From an uncultured Ruminiclostridium sp. (GTDB lineage: Bacteria; Bacillota; Clostridia; Oscillospirales; Acutalibacteraceae): a DNA stretch of 64,000 nucleotides. A model generated the notes under the pieces. It did not search any database and was not told the DNA's origin. It saw only the letters and a list, made by a program, of their open reading frames with translations. Positions 17,928 to 27,558 of this stretch are shown in pieces. Every line of letters begins with the position of its first letter. Position 1 is the first letter of the stretch. The stretch spans positions 15,833 to 79,832 of the forward strand of contig CABUCM010000009.1 in NCBI GenBank assembly GCA_902490005.1, written 5' to 3'. A program made the translations under genes and the position numbers.

Positions 17928-18844
17928 ATCGTATGTGTATTGGAGGCATGGAAGCTTCCCGCATCTCTTTGGGCTGCATGAGAATTGATAAGCTCTCAAA
18001 CAAAGAGGCGCAGGCACTTTTGAACACAGCCCTGGAAAAAGGAATTAATTTTTTTGACCATGCGGACGTTTATGCCAGCGGAGAATCCGAGCGTGTTTTT
18101 TCCAAGGCGATAAATATGGACCGGTCTTTGCGTGAGAAGATTTTCCTGCAGTCCAAGTGTGGAATCCGCAAGGACGGCATTGTGCGCTATGATTTTTCCA
18201 GAGACTACATATTGGAAAGTGTGGACGGCATTTTAAAGCGCCTGAACACTGAGTACCTGGATGTGCTTCTGCTGCACCGCCCGGACCCCCTGGTGGAGCC
18301 GGAAGAGGTGGCCGAGGCGTTCGACCGGCTGCATACCGCGGGCAAGGTCCGCAATTTTGGCGTGAGCAACCAGTCCCCTATGTTGATGGAACTTCTGTCT
18401 AGATATGTGAGACAGCCGCTGGTTATCAATCAGCTTCAGTTCAGCATTGCCCACACGCGGATGATGGATTATCAGATTTATTTCAATACGGATAACCCCG
18501 AGGCGGTGGACCGCAGCAGCGAGATCCTGGAATACTGCCGCTTGAAGGATATCACCATTCAGGCGTGGTCCCCGTTCCAGTACGGCTTCTTCCAGGGAAG
18601 CTTCGTGGACAATCCGAAATTCCCCAAAATCAATGAGGTGCTGGACCGGATTGCCAAAGAAAAGAATGTGTCCAAGTCCGCTGTCGTGGTGGCCTGGATT
18701 TTGCGCCATCCCGCTAAGATGCAGGTGATTGCCGGAACCACCAATCCGGGACGCCTTTCCGATATCTGCCAGGGCGCCGACGTCTGTATCTCCAGAGAAG
18801 AGTGGTATGAGATCTACAGCGCCATGGGCCGGGATATCCCGTAA
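17924..18844 (+). CDS. Aldo/keto reductase, YdhF-like
   Basis: The 306-residue TIM-barrel oxidoreductase has the catalytic tetrad in FFDHADVY (Asp45, Tyr50), FLQSKCG (Lys) and VLLLHRPDP (His). The NQLQFSIAH and TIQAWSPFQYGFF segments place it near the YdhF/YcsN group. It reduces a carbonyl on a sugar or small aldehyde with NADPH. Start and stop overlap (ATGA) with the kinase gene, so it is the last intact gene of this operon. Confidence 0.92.
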   Translation: MNRMCIGGMEASRISLGCMRIDKLSNKEAQALLNTALEKGINFFDHADVYASGESERVFSKAINMDRSLREKIFLQSKCGIRKDGIVRYDFSRDYILESVDGILKRLNTEYLDVLLLHRPDPLVEPEEVAEAFDRLHTAGKVRNFGVSNQSPMLMELLSRYVRQPLVINQLQFSIAHTRMMDYQIYFNTDNPEAVDRSSEILEYCRLKDITIQAWSPFQYGFFQGSFVDNPKFPKINEVLDRIAKEKNVSKSAVVVAWILRHPAKMQVIAGTTNPGRLSDICQGADVCISREEWYEIYSAMGRDIP

Positions 18845-18880
18845 ACCAGCCGGGGCTAAAAATTCATAGTAACATTGACT

Positions 18881-18931
18881 AATTATCCATGGTAACGCTT
18901 GATTTTAAGAAGCCTCTTATCATGGATAATT
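18881..18931. promoter_or_regulatory. Inverted repeat in the leader of the decayed kinase
   Basis: AATTATCCATG (18881-18891) and its exact complement (18921-18931) are 29 bases apart, 6 bases after a TTGACT hexamer. This looks like a former operator region for the kinase remnant that follows. Confidence 0.35.
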
Positions 18932-19010
18932 CCTTATCTGGAAGCTTATTTGCGAATAGAACATAATGAAACAGAGTATCCAATTACGGTGGTAAAAGGA
19001 GAAATACGAG

Positions 19011-19424
19011 ATGCAATTGAAACAGAATGCCAAATACGCCATTGTGGCGCCCACCAGTATGGGCGTGCGGATAACGCCGAAGGACCGCCAACCGGTACAA
19101 ATCAGCCATGACTATGTAATGTATGCTACCAGCGCGGAGAGCAATGTGTTAAACGTGGCGGCCTCGTTGGGTATGAACACAAAGGTGTTAACGAGTTTTG
19201 TCAGTGGCAGCCCTATCGCGGCTTTTATAAAAGCGGAACTGCGGGCGCGAAACATTGAATTTGAAGGGGCAGAGGTGCCTCAGGGCGGCCCGTGGGGATA
19301 CCGCTTCCACTGCCTATATGGTTTAAAGAATGGCTTGCTTCTGTTTTTGATACGAGGCAAGGAAGTCAGCAGGAAAATAGGCGGCCTTGCGAAAAAGGGC
19401 TTAACCACAATGTTTTGTCGTTAG
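19011..19424 (+). pseudogene. Remnant of a third PfkB-type sugar kinase
   Basis: The first about 100 residues (YAIVAPTSMGVRITPKDRQPV, then TSAESNVLNVAASLGMNTKVLT and PQGGPWGYRF) match the N-terminus of a clostridial PfkB kinase type (KdgK-like) that is normally some 370 residues long. After GGPWGYRF the sequence diverges into an unrelated tail and stops; no GAGD motif follows in any nearby frame. A ribosome site (AAAGGAG) is still present. It is best read as a gene truncated by deletion. Confidence 0.7.
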
Positions 19425-19487
19425 GCTCTTTTTGCGTTTTAAAATTTTGGGGCTTTTCGTAAATTTATTTTTCTAAACTGTATGTAA

Positions 19488-19501
19488 AATAGTCGACTAT
19501 T
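19488..19501. promoter_or_regulatory. 14-base perfect palindrome upstream of the GGDEF/EAL gene
   Basis: AATAGTCGACTATT is fully self-complementary and lies about 110 bases before the start codon, close to a TAAAAT-like -10 element. Possible operator; no regulator assigned. Confidence 0.35.
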
Positions 19502-19608
19502 CTGAAGCGGTATGCTAAAATAATAATGGAAAATCATAGTTAAAGCTATGAAACCAGGCACACTAACTGATGATCTAAAAGAAGTTTAGAGGTTGAAGGA
19601 GAATTGGT

Positions 19609-21904
19609 ATGGGGGCCCGTAGATACCAAGGGGAACGTCAAAAAGCGATAGGCGGTTTCAAATCTGGGTTCAACGGAAAATGGCTGGTATTTTTAGCCGT
19701 TTGTGTTTTAGTGATTTCCGGCTTCACTATTTGGAACGCCGCTGGGCTGCAGAGGGCTGTTCATGAAAGGACAGAGAGCTATGTGGAGGATGTGTCGGTT
19801 CAGCTGTCGAATGATATCGACAACCGGCTTTCCAAGGTAACGCTGGATTTGGAAATGCTGGAGGACAGCTTGCTGCAGGCTGATCTGAGCAGCGATCATG
19901 AAACCTTAAAAGCCTTTTTAGACCGAAAGGCGGATATTTTAGGTTTTACTTCTCTGATAATATTGGATGCCAAAGGCGGCGTGTATGAATCCAACCCCAT
20001 AGGCGAGGATTATTTCTCTCTGCCGGGGATACAGGATTCTCTGGCGGGGAAAAAGGGGGTTTCCTTTTTAAACCAGCAAGGCGTTTTATATTCCATCCCG
20101 GTTATAGAGGGGGGGCCAAATCACTGGGGTTTTGGCCGGCGTCCGAAATAAAGAAAATATGCAGAAGCTGATTCAGGCCCAAAGCTTTGATGGAAACGGC
20201 CTAACCTGCATTACGGACCTCAATGGAAATGTGATTATTTCTCCCACAAACTTGGAACCTTTTATGCGGCTGGATGATATTTTCGTGAAACAGTCGGACG
20301 AACGGGTCTTAAATAATATTTATCAGATGCAGGAAAATATGAAAAACCGGCAGAAAGGCACGTTTACCTTTACCGCGGCCGACCAAACCAATCTGGTTTT
20401 GTCCTACAGCCCTTTGGCAAGCTATGATTGGGTTTTGCTGACCCTGGTGCCGGCCGACCTAATTTCCCATGAAACCGATCGGTATGTTTTTCAAACCTAT
20501 ATCGTGATTGCCGGCACCATCGCGCTTTTCATAATTATTTTAATTATTTTGGTCAGAGTCTATCGCAATCATTATAAGGAACTGCAATATACCGCTTTTA
20601 CAGACCGCTTGACCGGTGAAATGAATAACGCGGCTTTCCAAATAAAATGTCAATCGTTATTTCCCAAGTCGCCTCCGGGAACCTATGCGGTGGCGCTGCT
20701 GAACATTAAAAATTTTAAGCTCATCAACGAGAATTTCGGAAGCGGCGAAGGCAACCGAACGCTGGATTTTATGATGAAAATCATGAAAAGCTACGCGGGG
20801 CCGGAGGAATTTGTGGCCCGGGCCGACGGGGACAATTTCTTTTTCTGCATGAAAGAGAACGACCCTGAGGTGATCCGCAAAAGGCTTAATCAGGTTACGG
20901 AAACCTTGAACGACCGGTTTAAAATTTCCACCAGCGCGCAGGAGGCCCCGTTTCATCTCATGATCCATCAAGGGGTTTACCTTGTGGATGACCCCGGCTT
21001 GGAGATCACGGTGATTCAGGACCGGGCAAAAACCGCTTGCAGAAGCCGGGCTGCCCAAGTGGATAATCTGTGCGTGTTTTATGACGCGGAGTTCACCCGG
21101 AAGCTGAAACGGGAGCATGAGCTCAATGACCAGTTTGAAAGTTCCCTGCAAAACGGGGAGTTTCAGGTTTATCTTCAGCCCAAGGTTTGGGTGGACAACG
21201 GGGTTCCCGGCGCCGCGGAGGCGTTGATCCGGTGGCGGCATCCCCAGCAGGGGCTGATATCGCCCGGGGATTTTATTCCGGTATTTGAGAAAAGCGATAG
21301 AATATGCCAGCTGGATTTTTATGTGTTTCGGCAGGTATGCAAATTTTTAAGGGCCAGGCTGGATGCGGGGAAGAGCGTGTTTCCCATTTCCGTCAATCTT
21401 TCCCGGCGGCATTTCAAAGACCCAGAGGCCCTGTCAAAGCTGAAAAAAATTGCCGGGGAATATGAGATTCCGGAGAATATCCTGGAACTGGAGCTGACCG
21501 AGTCTGTCTTTTTCGACGATCAGGGCATTTCCCATGTAAAGGGGCAGATTGAGGAAATGCACCGTATGGGTTTCCGGTGTTCCTTAGATGACTTTGGGGC
21601 AGGGTTTTCCTCCCTGGGGCTGCTTATGGAATTCGATGTGGATGTCATTAAGCTGGACCGCCGGTTTTTCCTGGCGGTAGGCAAGGAGAAGACCCGGGAT
21701 GTGGTTGCGTCCATTACGGATCTGGCGGAAAAGCTGGGTATCAAAACGGTTGCGGAGGGGATTGAAACCCAGGAGCAGCTGGAATTTGTGAGGCAGGTGC
21801 GGTGCGATATGATCCAAGGCTATCTCTATGCGAAGCCCATGCCGGTTTCCGAATTTGAATGCTGGCTGGAACAGCGGCAAAGCGCCCCTAAAAACCGGGA
21901 ATAG
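19609..21904 (+). pseudogene. Membrane GGDEF-EAL cyclic-di-GMP protein, interrupted by a +1 shift in a G7 run
   Basis: Two overlapping frames (19609-20151 and 20132-21904) form one protein. Dropping one G of the seven at 20109-20115 restores VIEGGQITGVLAGVRNKEN and a continuous protein of about 764 residues. Layout: TM helix (about 25-45), extracellular PAS/Cache-like sensor, second TM helix (YIVIAGTIALFIIILIILV), a degenerate GGDEF (ARADGDNFFF in place of GGDEF), and a complete EAL domain (EALIRW, ELTES, DDFGAG, KLDRRF, AEGIE). The EAL residues predict phosphodiesterase activity, with GGDEF likely inactive. The shift may be real, a phase-variable tract or a sequencing error. Confidence 0.85.
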
Positions 21905-21918
21905 GAGAAGGTTACAAT

Positions 21919-21949
21919 CAGCGGCGGCCCTTTCAATGGCTGCCGCTGT
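21919..21949 (+). terminator. Hairpin after the GGDEF/EAL gene
   Basis: CAGCGGCGGCC pairs with GGCTGCCGCTG (one G-U) around an 8-base loop, 14 bases after the stop. The T tract is weak (TATTGACTTTT), so termination may be partial. Confidence 0.5.
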
Positions 21950-22021
21950 ATTGACTTTTAGAAGGGGATAGAGTATCATAATTTCGTCTGCACAGGACGA
22001 AAATTAAGAAAAGAAAATCAG

Positions 22022-22060
22022 CGCGCTTGCGGCTCAACGGTTGTAAGCGCGTTTCTTTCA
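22022..22060 (+). terminator. Hairpin before the YfhO gene
   Basis: CGCGCTT pairs with AAGCGCG around a 16-base loop and is followed by TTTCTTTC, about 20 bases before the next start codon. It may be an intrinsic terminator or leader structure. Confidence 0.4.
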
Positions 22061-22079
22061 TAGTAGGTTTGGAGCGTAA

Positions 22080-24665
22080 ATGATGGATAAAGAACGCGGT
22101 ATCGGCACCCATATTCTGGCGTTTGCGGCGCCGGGCGTTTTACTGCTGTCTGTATATATTGTGTTAGGGGTGTACCCCTTTGGAGAAAGATCCCTGCTGA
22201 TTACGGATATGAGCCAGCTGTATGTGGATTTTTATTCTTATTTAATCGATGTGTTCCATGGCGGGGAATCCCTTTTCTTTTCCTGGAAAGCGGGCCTGGG
22301 AATGAATATGATAGGAGTGGTATCCTTTTATTTGGCCAGCCCGTTTTCTTTGCTGATCGCTTTTTTTGACCATCAGTCCGTGACCGAGGGTATTCTTTTA
22401 ATCACCCTGCTGAAAGCGGCGTCCTGCGGCCTGACGTTTTCCATTTATACAAAAAAGGTTCTGCGTCTGGATGGCACCCTGAACCTGTGCTTTTCCATCG
22501 CCTACAGCCTGATGTCCTATGTGGTGGTCTACGCCTTGAATATTATGTGGCTGGATGGCGTCATTTTGTTGCCCTTAGTGCTTTTAGGCATTCACCGGGT
22601 TCAGGAAAAGGGCAGTATGCTTTTGCTTTCGATGGCATATACGATACTGTTTATTTCTCAGTTTTATATCGCCTATATGGTGGGGATTTTCTCTCTGCTG
22701 TATTTTATCGGCCTGTGCGTCGTGAAAAAAAGCTTCTCCTGGAAAACCATAGGGAAATTTGCCGGCTGTGTGCTGATGGCGGCAGGCCTCAGCGCCTTTT
22801 TGTGGCTTCCCACCTATTTACAGCTTTCTTATGTTTATCTACCGGAGCCCCAGAGCTTCTCTACGGGAGACGTTACCTTTTCTAAAATTTTCAGCAAAAC
22901 CCTGTTCGGCAGCTATGATTCCCTTACCTATGGCCTGCCGAACCTTTACTGCGGGATGCTGACCATGCTGTTTGTTCCTTTGTACTTTTTAAACCGGCAG
23001 ATCTTATTGCGGGAAAAAATCGTCAGCGGCGCCGTCAGCTTATTTTTGTGCGTCTGCATGATGGTCTGGCGGCTGAATTTGCTGTGGCACGGCGGGGACG
23101 AGCCCACCTGGTTCCCATACCGGTTCAGCTTCCTGCTGACCTTCTGCGGGCTGTTTATGGCCGTGCGGGCGTTCCGGCATCATAAAGCCTATTCCCCCAG
23201 AGCGTACGGGCTTTCCGTTTTGTTCCTCTCTTTGCTGATCGGCGGCCTCTGGTTCTTCCATTATGACTGGGTTACCTTTGAAAATCTGTTGGTATCCGTT
23301 TTGCTGCTGGTTTTATACGGATTTTTTATGGTGGTTTATTGCTTCCGCCCCAGGCTGAAAAACGCCCTGGCAGTGCTGGCCTTGGTTTCTGTTTGCGTCG
23401 AGATGGGGATAAACGCCGTCAACCTGACGGATTCCCTGGACCGCCAGTTCGGCTATGATGACAGAAGCTCTTACACGGAAAATTACCGTCAGAAAAAGGA
23501 GCTTCAGGAAGAGGCTTCCCGGTTGGCGCGGTCCTCCTGGTACCGCATGGAGGATAAAACCAGAAGAAACGCCAACGACGCCCTTTCTCTAGGGTATCAG
23601 GGGCTGGCTCATTACAGTTCGTTTACCAATCGGAATATGAGCAGCTTTTTAAGCCGGCTGGGGGTATCCACCCGGGTGCAGGACCGTTTTTTGCGGTACA
23701 GCGGATCCAGCGGCGTCACTGATTCCCTGCTGGGAATCCGGTATGTTGTCGGCCATAAGGCGCCTCATTTGGGCTATGTCCCGGTGGGAGAGGCCGAGGG
23801 TTTCACCTTGTATGAAAACCCTGACGCCCTGCCGGTGGCATTTTTATCGGCTCAGGATCTGGGAGCCTTCCATCTGGCCTTTGAGGAAAATGTATTTGAG
23901 GCGCAGAACCATTTGATGTCCACGCTGCTGGGAGAGGAAAAGAGCTATTTTACTCCCATCGAGGGCGCGGAAATGACGCCCTCCCATTATGCTTATCCAG
24001 GCCAGTGGTTCAGCGACGGCTGGTGCACGGTTTCTAAAATGGAGGGGGAAGACGCCTATTTGGAGTTTTCCGTGGTCAGCGACCGGGCCCAGGAAATTTA
24101 TTTTTATATGACATCCTCCGGCTTTGCCGATAACAATTATTTGTTTCTAAATGGAGAAATCATTGAGGATGAAAAATATCCCCTGACCGGGGCGGTGGAT
24201 TTGGGATGGTTTGAAGAGGGCGAAACCGTCAAGGTGCAAATGTATTTGAACGGCGATATCACTTATTTGAAAATGCCCTTGTTTTATGGATTTGACAGGG
24301 AAGCTTTCCATCAGGATTGCGGTACGCTGAGAGCCGGCGGCATGACGGAAATCACCCAGGACCGGACCGGAATATCCGGCACGGTTACGGTGGAAAAAAG
24401 CAGCCAGATGCTGTTTACCTCTCTGCCCGCGGACCCAGGCTGGACGGTTTGGGTGGATGGAGAACCAGTGGCGTGGGATACGGTTTCCAACGCTTTTTTA
24501 ACAGTGAGGCTTTCCAAAGGGACCCACAGGGTTTCTTTTACCTATTGCCCGCCCGGCCTGAAGACGGGGATTGCCGTCACCGCGGCGAGCGGGCTGGTGG
24601 GTGTGCTGGGGCTTTGCTGGTTCAGGCTTCTTCGAAAACGGGAACGGAATCAGTGGCGGCTGTGA
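22080..24665 (+). CDS. YfhO-family multi-spanning membrane protein (first copy)
   Basis: This 861-residue protein has about a dozen N-terminal membrane helices (residues 10-430) and a large C-terminal extracellular beta-rich domain ending in a last helix and a basic tail. The YPFGERSLLITDMSQLYVDF opening and the GLGMN motif are hallmarks of YfhO (Pfam Bact_mem_YfhO-like), proteins linked to glycosylation of lipoteichoic acid or other surface polymers. A second, diverged YfhO is encoded at 39391-41802. The exact donor and acceptor are unknown. Confidence 0.88.
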   Translation: MMDKERGIGTHILAFAAPGVLLLSVYIVLGVYPFGERSLLITDMSQLYVDFYSYLIDVFHGGESLFFSWKAGLGMNMIGVVSFYLASPFSLLIAFFDHQSVTEGILLITLLKAASCGLTFSIYTKKVLRLDGTLNLCFSIAYSLMSYVVVYALNIMWLDGVILLPLVLLGIHRVQEKGSMLLLSMAYTILFISQFYIAYMVGIFSLLYFIGLCVVKKSFSWKTIGKFAGCVLMAAGLSAFLWLPTYLQLSYVYLPEPQSFSTGDVTFSKIFSKTLFGSYDSLTYGLPNLYCGMLTMLFVPLYFLNRQILLREKIVSGAVSLFLCVCMMVWRLNLLWHGGDEPTWFPYRFSFLLTFCGLFMAVRAFRHHKAYSPRAYGLSVLFLSLLIGGLWFFHYDWVTFENLLVSVLLLVLYGFFMVVYCFRPRLKNALAVLALVSVCVEMGINAVNLTDSLDRQFGYDDRSSYTENYRQKKELQEEASRLARSSWYRMEDKTRRNANDALSLGYQGLAHYSSFTNRNMSSFLSRLGVSTRVQDRFLRYSGSSGVTDSLLGIRYVVGHKAPHLGYVPVGEAEGFTLYENPDALPVAFLSAQDLGAFHLAFEENVFEAQNHLMSTLLGEEKSYFTPIEGAEMTPSHYAYPGQWFSDGWCTVSKMEGEDAYLEFSVVSDRAQEIYFYMTSSGFADNNYLFLNGEIIEDEKYPLTGAVDLGWFEEGETVKVQMYLNGDITYLKMPLFYGFDREAFHQDCGTLRAGGMTEITQDRTGISGTVTVEKSSQMLFTSLPADPGWTVWVDGEPVAWDTVSNAFLTVRLSKGTHRVSFTYCPPGLKTGIAVTAASGLVGVLGLCWFRLLRKRERNQWRL

Positions 24666-24728
24666 TACCGGCGCTGGATTTAGCAGGCTTAAGATCAATA
24701 GCGTAGAGAAAAAACGGAGGCTTTCTTT

Positions 24729-25352
24729 ATGAATGTTTTAATAGTAGGATGTGGGAAAGTAGGATCCCGGCTGGCAAGACAGCTGGCCCAGCGGGGCCAT
24801 AATGTCTCGGTAGTGGACCGGGACGAGGATATGTTCGTTCAGCTTGGCGAGGATTTTGACGGCGTTACCGTCACTGGAATGCCCATGGATATGGATGTGC
24901 TGAGAAGCGCCGGGGTAGAATGGTGCGACGCGGTAGCGGTGGTGACGCCGGATGATAATTTGAATATCACCATTTGCCAGATTGTAAAGACTTTTTTCCA
25001 CGTGGAAAACGTGGTGACCAGAATCAGCGACCCGGCCCGGGAGATGGCGTTCCATCAGTTTGGGCTGTCCTCTGTGTGTTCCACCAATTTGGTGGTAAGC
25101 TCTATTTATACGGCGCTGACCCAGCCCACCGAGGAAAAGCAGATCACTTTTTCCAACGCCACCATGGCGATGGCCGCCCGGCCGGTGGAAGAGATGTATG
25201 TGGGCAGATATTTAGATTCCATTCCTAAGCCTGCTGGTGAGGCGGTCACGGGAGTGCTTCATCCCGGCGGAGAAGTCGAAATCTATGATGGGAAAAACCG
25301 GATTGAGCTGCATACCGGCGATCAGATTTTAACCGTGCATTCGGTGGATTGA
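24729..25352 (+). CDS. trkA: TrkA/KtrA-type potassium channel regulatory subunit (first copy)
   Basis: The 207-residue cytoplasmic protein has an RCK-N Rossmann domain (NVLIVGCGKVGSRLARQLA, acidic VVDRD at the end of strand two) and an RCK-C domain from about residue 135. It gates a TrkH/KtrB channel in response to nucleotide binding. It is followed almost without gap by a second subunit, and the channel gene lies convergently downstream. Confidence 0.9.
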   Translation: MNVLIVGCGKVGSRLARQLAQRGHNVSVVDRDEDMFVQLGEDFDGVTVTGMPMDMDVLRSAGVEWCDAVAVVTPDDNLNITICQIVKTFFHVENVVTRISDPAREMAFHQFGLSSVCSTNLVVSSIYTALTQPTEEKQITFSNATMAMAARPVEEMYVGRYLDSIPKPAGEAVTGVLHPGGEVEIYDGKNRIELHTGDQILTVHSVD

Positions 25353-25366
25353 GAGGAGGGATTGTT

Positions 25367-26020
25367 TTGAATATCGTCATTGTAGGCGGGGGAAAGCTGG
25401 GCTATTCCCTTGCGATTAATATGCTGGACAGGGATTTTAAGGTGAACGTGGTGGAAAAGAATAAGGTGCGCGCCATGTGGCTGGCAAACGAGTTGGATGC
25501 AGAGGTCCTGTACGGCGACGGCACGGAGGTTGAGGTTCTGATGAAAGCGGGGGCGCAGGAGGCGGATTGCTTTATTGCGGTGACCGGCCAGGATCAGGAT
25601 AATTTGGTAGCTTGCCAGTTAGCGAAAAAACGGTTCCATGTGCCTAAGGTAATTACCAGGGCCAACGATCATAGAAATCTTCCGGCCTTGAGAAACCTGG
25701 GACCGGATATCGCCGTCAGCAGCACCGAGATCATCACCCGGGCCATCGAGCAGGAGGTGGACAGTGCCGGTATGCACCTGCTGGCCAGCCTGAACCGGGG
25801 CCGCGCCGCTATTTGCGCCCTGACGCTGCCGGAAAATTCCCGGTTTGACGGTATGAGCCTGAAGGATATTCAGATGCCTCAAAATTCCTTGATTGTGTCA
25901 GTGGTTCACCAGGATGTCTTGACGATTCCCCAGGGCTCCACGGTGCTCAGCTCCGGTGATGAGATTGTGGCCATTTGTGAAAGCGATCAGCAGAAAGCGT
26001 TAATGAAAATGTTTCGGTAA
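25367..26020 (+). CDS. trkA: TrkA/KtrA-type potassium channel regulatory subunit (second copy)
   Basis: TTG at 25367 is the likely start because GAGAGGAGGG lies 6 bases upstream; the product is 217 residues. RCK-N begins NIVIVGGGKLGYSLAINML with the acidic VVEKN, and RCK-C lies at about 140-217. The pair of TrkA genes beside a TrkH gene is common in Clostridia and may form a hetero-octameric gating ring. Confidence 0.9.
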   Translation: MNIVIVGGGKLGYSLAINMLDRDFKVNVVEKNKVRAMWLANELDAEVLYGDGTEVEVLMKAGAQEADCFIAVTGQDQDNLVACQLAKKRFHVPKVITRANDHRNLPALRNLGPDIAVSSTEIITRAIEQEVDSAGMHLLASLNRGRAAICALTLPENSRFDGMSLKDIQMPQNSLIVSVVHQDVLTIPQGSTVLSSGDEIVAICESDQQKALMKMFR

Positions 26021-26069
26021 AGCCAGCCGTTTATATAGGCGCGCCCTTTTCAGTTTATTAACCAAGCAT

Positions 26070-26105
26070 AAAAAAGCCCTCCGCAAAAAACGCGGAGGGC
26101 TTTCA
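26070..26105. terminator. Bidirectional terminator between trkA and trkH
   Basis: AAAGCCCTCCGC pairs perfectly with GCGGAGGGCTTT across a 7-base loop and is flanked by A and T runs, serving both convergent units. Confidence 0.85.
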
Positions 26106-26127
26106 TTTACATTAAATTTTTAAATGA

Positions 26128-27516
26128 TTATCCCACAATGACCTTGCCTTCGGGAAGGATCTTTCCGGCGCTGCCGTTGTGCTTCATCGTGAGAGCCAGC
26201 GCTAGAGAAATGGGACCGACTCTGCCAATAAACATGGTGAGCATGACAAATATTTTGGCCGCTATGGATAAACCGGGGGTTAAACCGGTGGTCAGGCCAA
26301 CGGTACCGAAGGCGGAAACCGCCTCGTAAATAGAATCAATCGCTGAAATTTCCGGCGGAGTGGTAATCATAATGACGGAAGAGGTGATCGCTATCACCAC
26401 CAGCGCCATCGTGACGATGGTCATGGAGCGGTAGACCACGGATTTATCCACCCGGCGTTTGTTGATTACCGTTTCATCCCGTCCCCGTGAGACGCTGAAT
26501 ACCGTAGCCACCAATACCACAAAGGTGGTAGTTTTGATACCGCCGCCGGTGGAGGAGGGAGAAGCGCCGATAAACATCAGGATAATGGTGACCAGCTTTG
26601 TGGCGTCCCCCAATTCTCCCTGAGGAATAGTGGCGTAACCCGCGGTTCTGGCGGTGACCGATTGGAAAAAGGAAATATTCAGCTTTTCCCAAAAGCTTAA
26701 GTCCTTTAAGGTGTGGTTATATTCCAGGCCGAAAACTAAAATCGTTCCCAGTGCCAGCAAGGACACCGTGGAAACCAGGACGATTCTGCTGTGCAGCGTC
26801 AGATGAGGGCGGCGTTCTTCCTTTTTCAAGCGTTTTCTGCCCCAATTGTACACATCCACAGCGACAATAAAGCCGATGCCCCCAAGAATAATCAGAAAGC
26901 TAATGGTCAGGCAGACCAAAGGGTCCCCGGCAAAAAGCTCCAGGCTGGCGTCCGGCCTTAGAAAGCCTAAAATATCAAAGCCCGCGTTGCAGTAGGAGGA
27001 TACCGACAGGAAAATGGAAATCCAAATGCCCCGTCCTCCGAACAGGGGGACAAAACGGAGCATCAAAAGAAAAGAACCGATGGCCTCACAGACGAAAGTG
27101 AAAAATATAATGGTGCGAAGCAGGCGGGGAAGGTCTAAGGTACTGCCGTTAGTATACTCTTTGGCGATCTGCATGTCCCTTAGATCCAATCTCCGGCGTA
27201 GAAACAGGGTAAAGCCGCTGGTAAAGGTCACCAAGCCCAGTCCCCCTAGCTGAATGAGGCCCAGGATGACCACTTGTCCAAAGGCGGACCAATGGGTCCA
27301 GGTATCGAATACCACCAGGCCGGTGACGCAGGTGGCGGAAGTGGACGTAAAAAAAGAACTGAGCAAATCTGTGGCTTGCCGGCCTCTTGCCGAGATTGGC
27401 AGAGCCAGCAGAATCGCGCCGATGACAATGATAATAAAGAAACTGGAAACAATCAGCCGGACCGGCGGGACATCCTTTAGCCGGTGGATCAGAGATCTTT
27501 TTTCGCCTGTTTCCAT
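26128..27516 (-). CDS. trkH: Trk/Ktr-type potassium transporter, membrane subunit
   Basis: The 462-residue integral membrane protein has the four pore-loop repeats of the TrkH/KtrB family: TSATCVTGLVVFDTW, SVSSYCNAGFDILG, TARTAGYATIP and SAFGTVGLTTGLTPG, each carrying the selectivity glycine. The TGGGIKTTT segment is also typical. Its length is closer to KtrB than to E. coli TrkH. It would work with the two TrkA-type subunits encoded convergently. Confidence 0.93.
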   Translation of the reverse strand: METGEKRSLIHRLKDVPPVRLIVSSFFIIIVIGAILLALPISARGRQATDLLSSFFTSTSATCVTGLVVFDTWTHWSAFGQVVILGLIQLGGLGLVTFTSGFTLFLRRRLDLRDMQIAKEYTNGSTLDLPRLLRTIIFFTFVCEAIGSFLLMLRFVPLFGGRGIWISIFLSVSSYCNAGFDILGFLRPDASLELFAGDPLVCLTISFLIILGGIGFIVAVDVYNWGRKRLKKEERRPHLTLHSRIVLVSTVSLLALGTILVFGLEYNHTLKDLSFWEKLNISFFQSVTARTAGYATIPQGELGDATKLVTIILMFIGASPSSTGGGIKTTTFVVLVATVFSVSRGRDETVINKRRVDKSVVYRSMTIVTMALVVIAITSSVIMITTPPEISAIDSIYEAVSAFGTVGLTTGLTPGLSIAAKIFVMLTMFIGRVGPISLALALTMKHNGSAGKILPEGKVIVG

Positions 27517-27558
27517 GAAGCGTAACCGTCCTTTTCTAAAAAGAAGTAAACTACAATA

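Noticed and set aside
19505..19608. A cyclic-di-GMP riboswitch upstream of the GGDEF/EAL gene
   Set aside because: Small hairpins exist, but the conserved core sequences of class I or II aptamers are not found.
21905..22079. A riboswitch upstream of the first YfhO gene
   Set aside because: Only simple hairpins with poor T tracts are visible; nothing matches a known aptamer.
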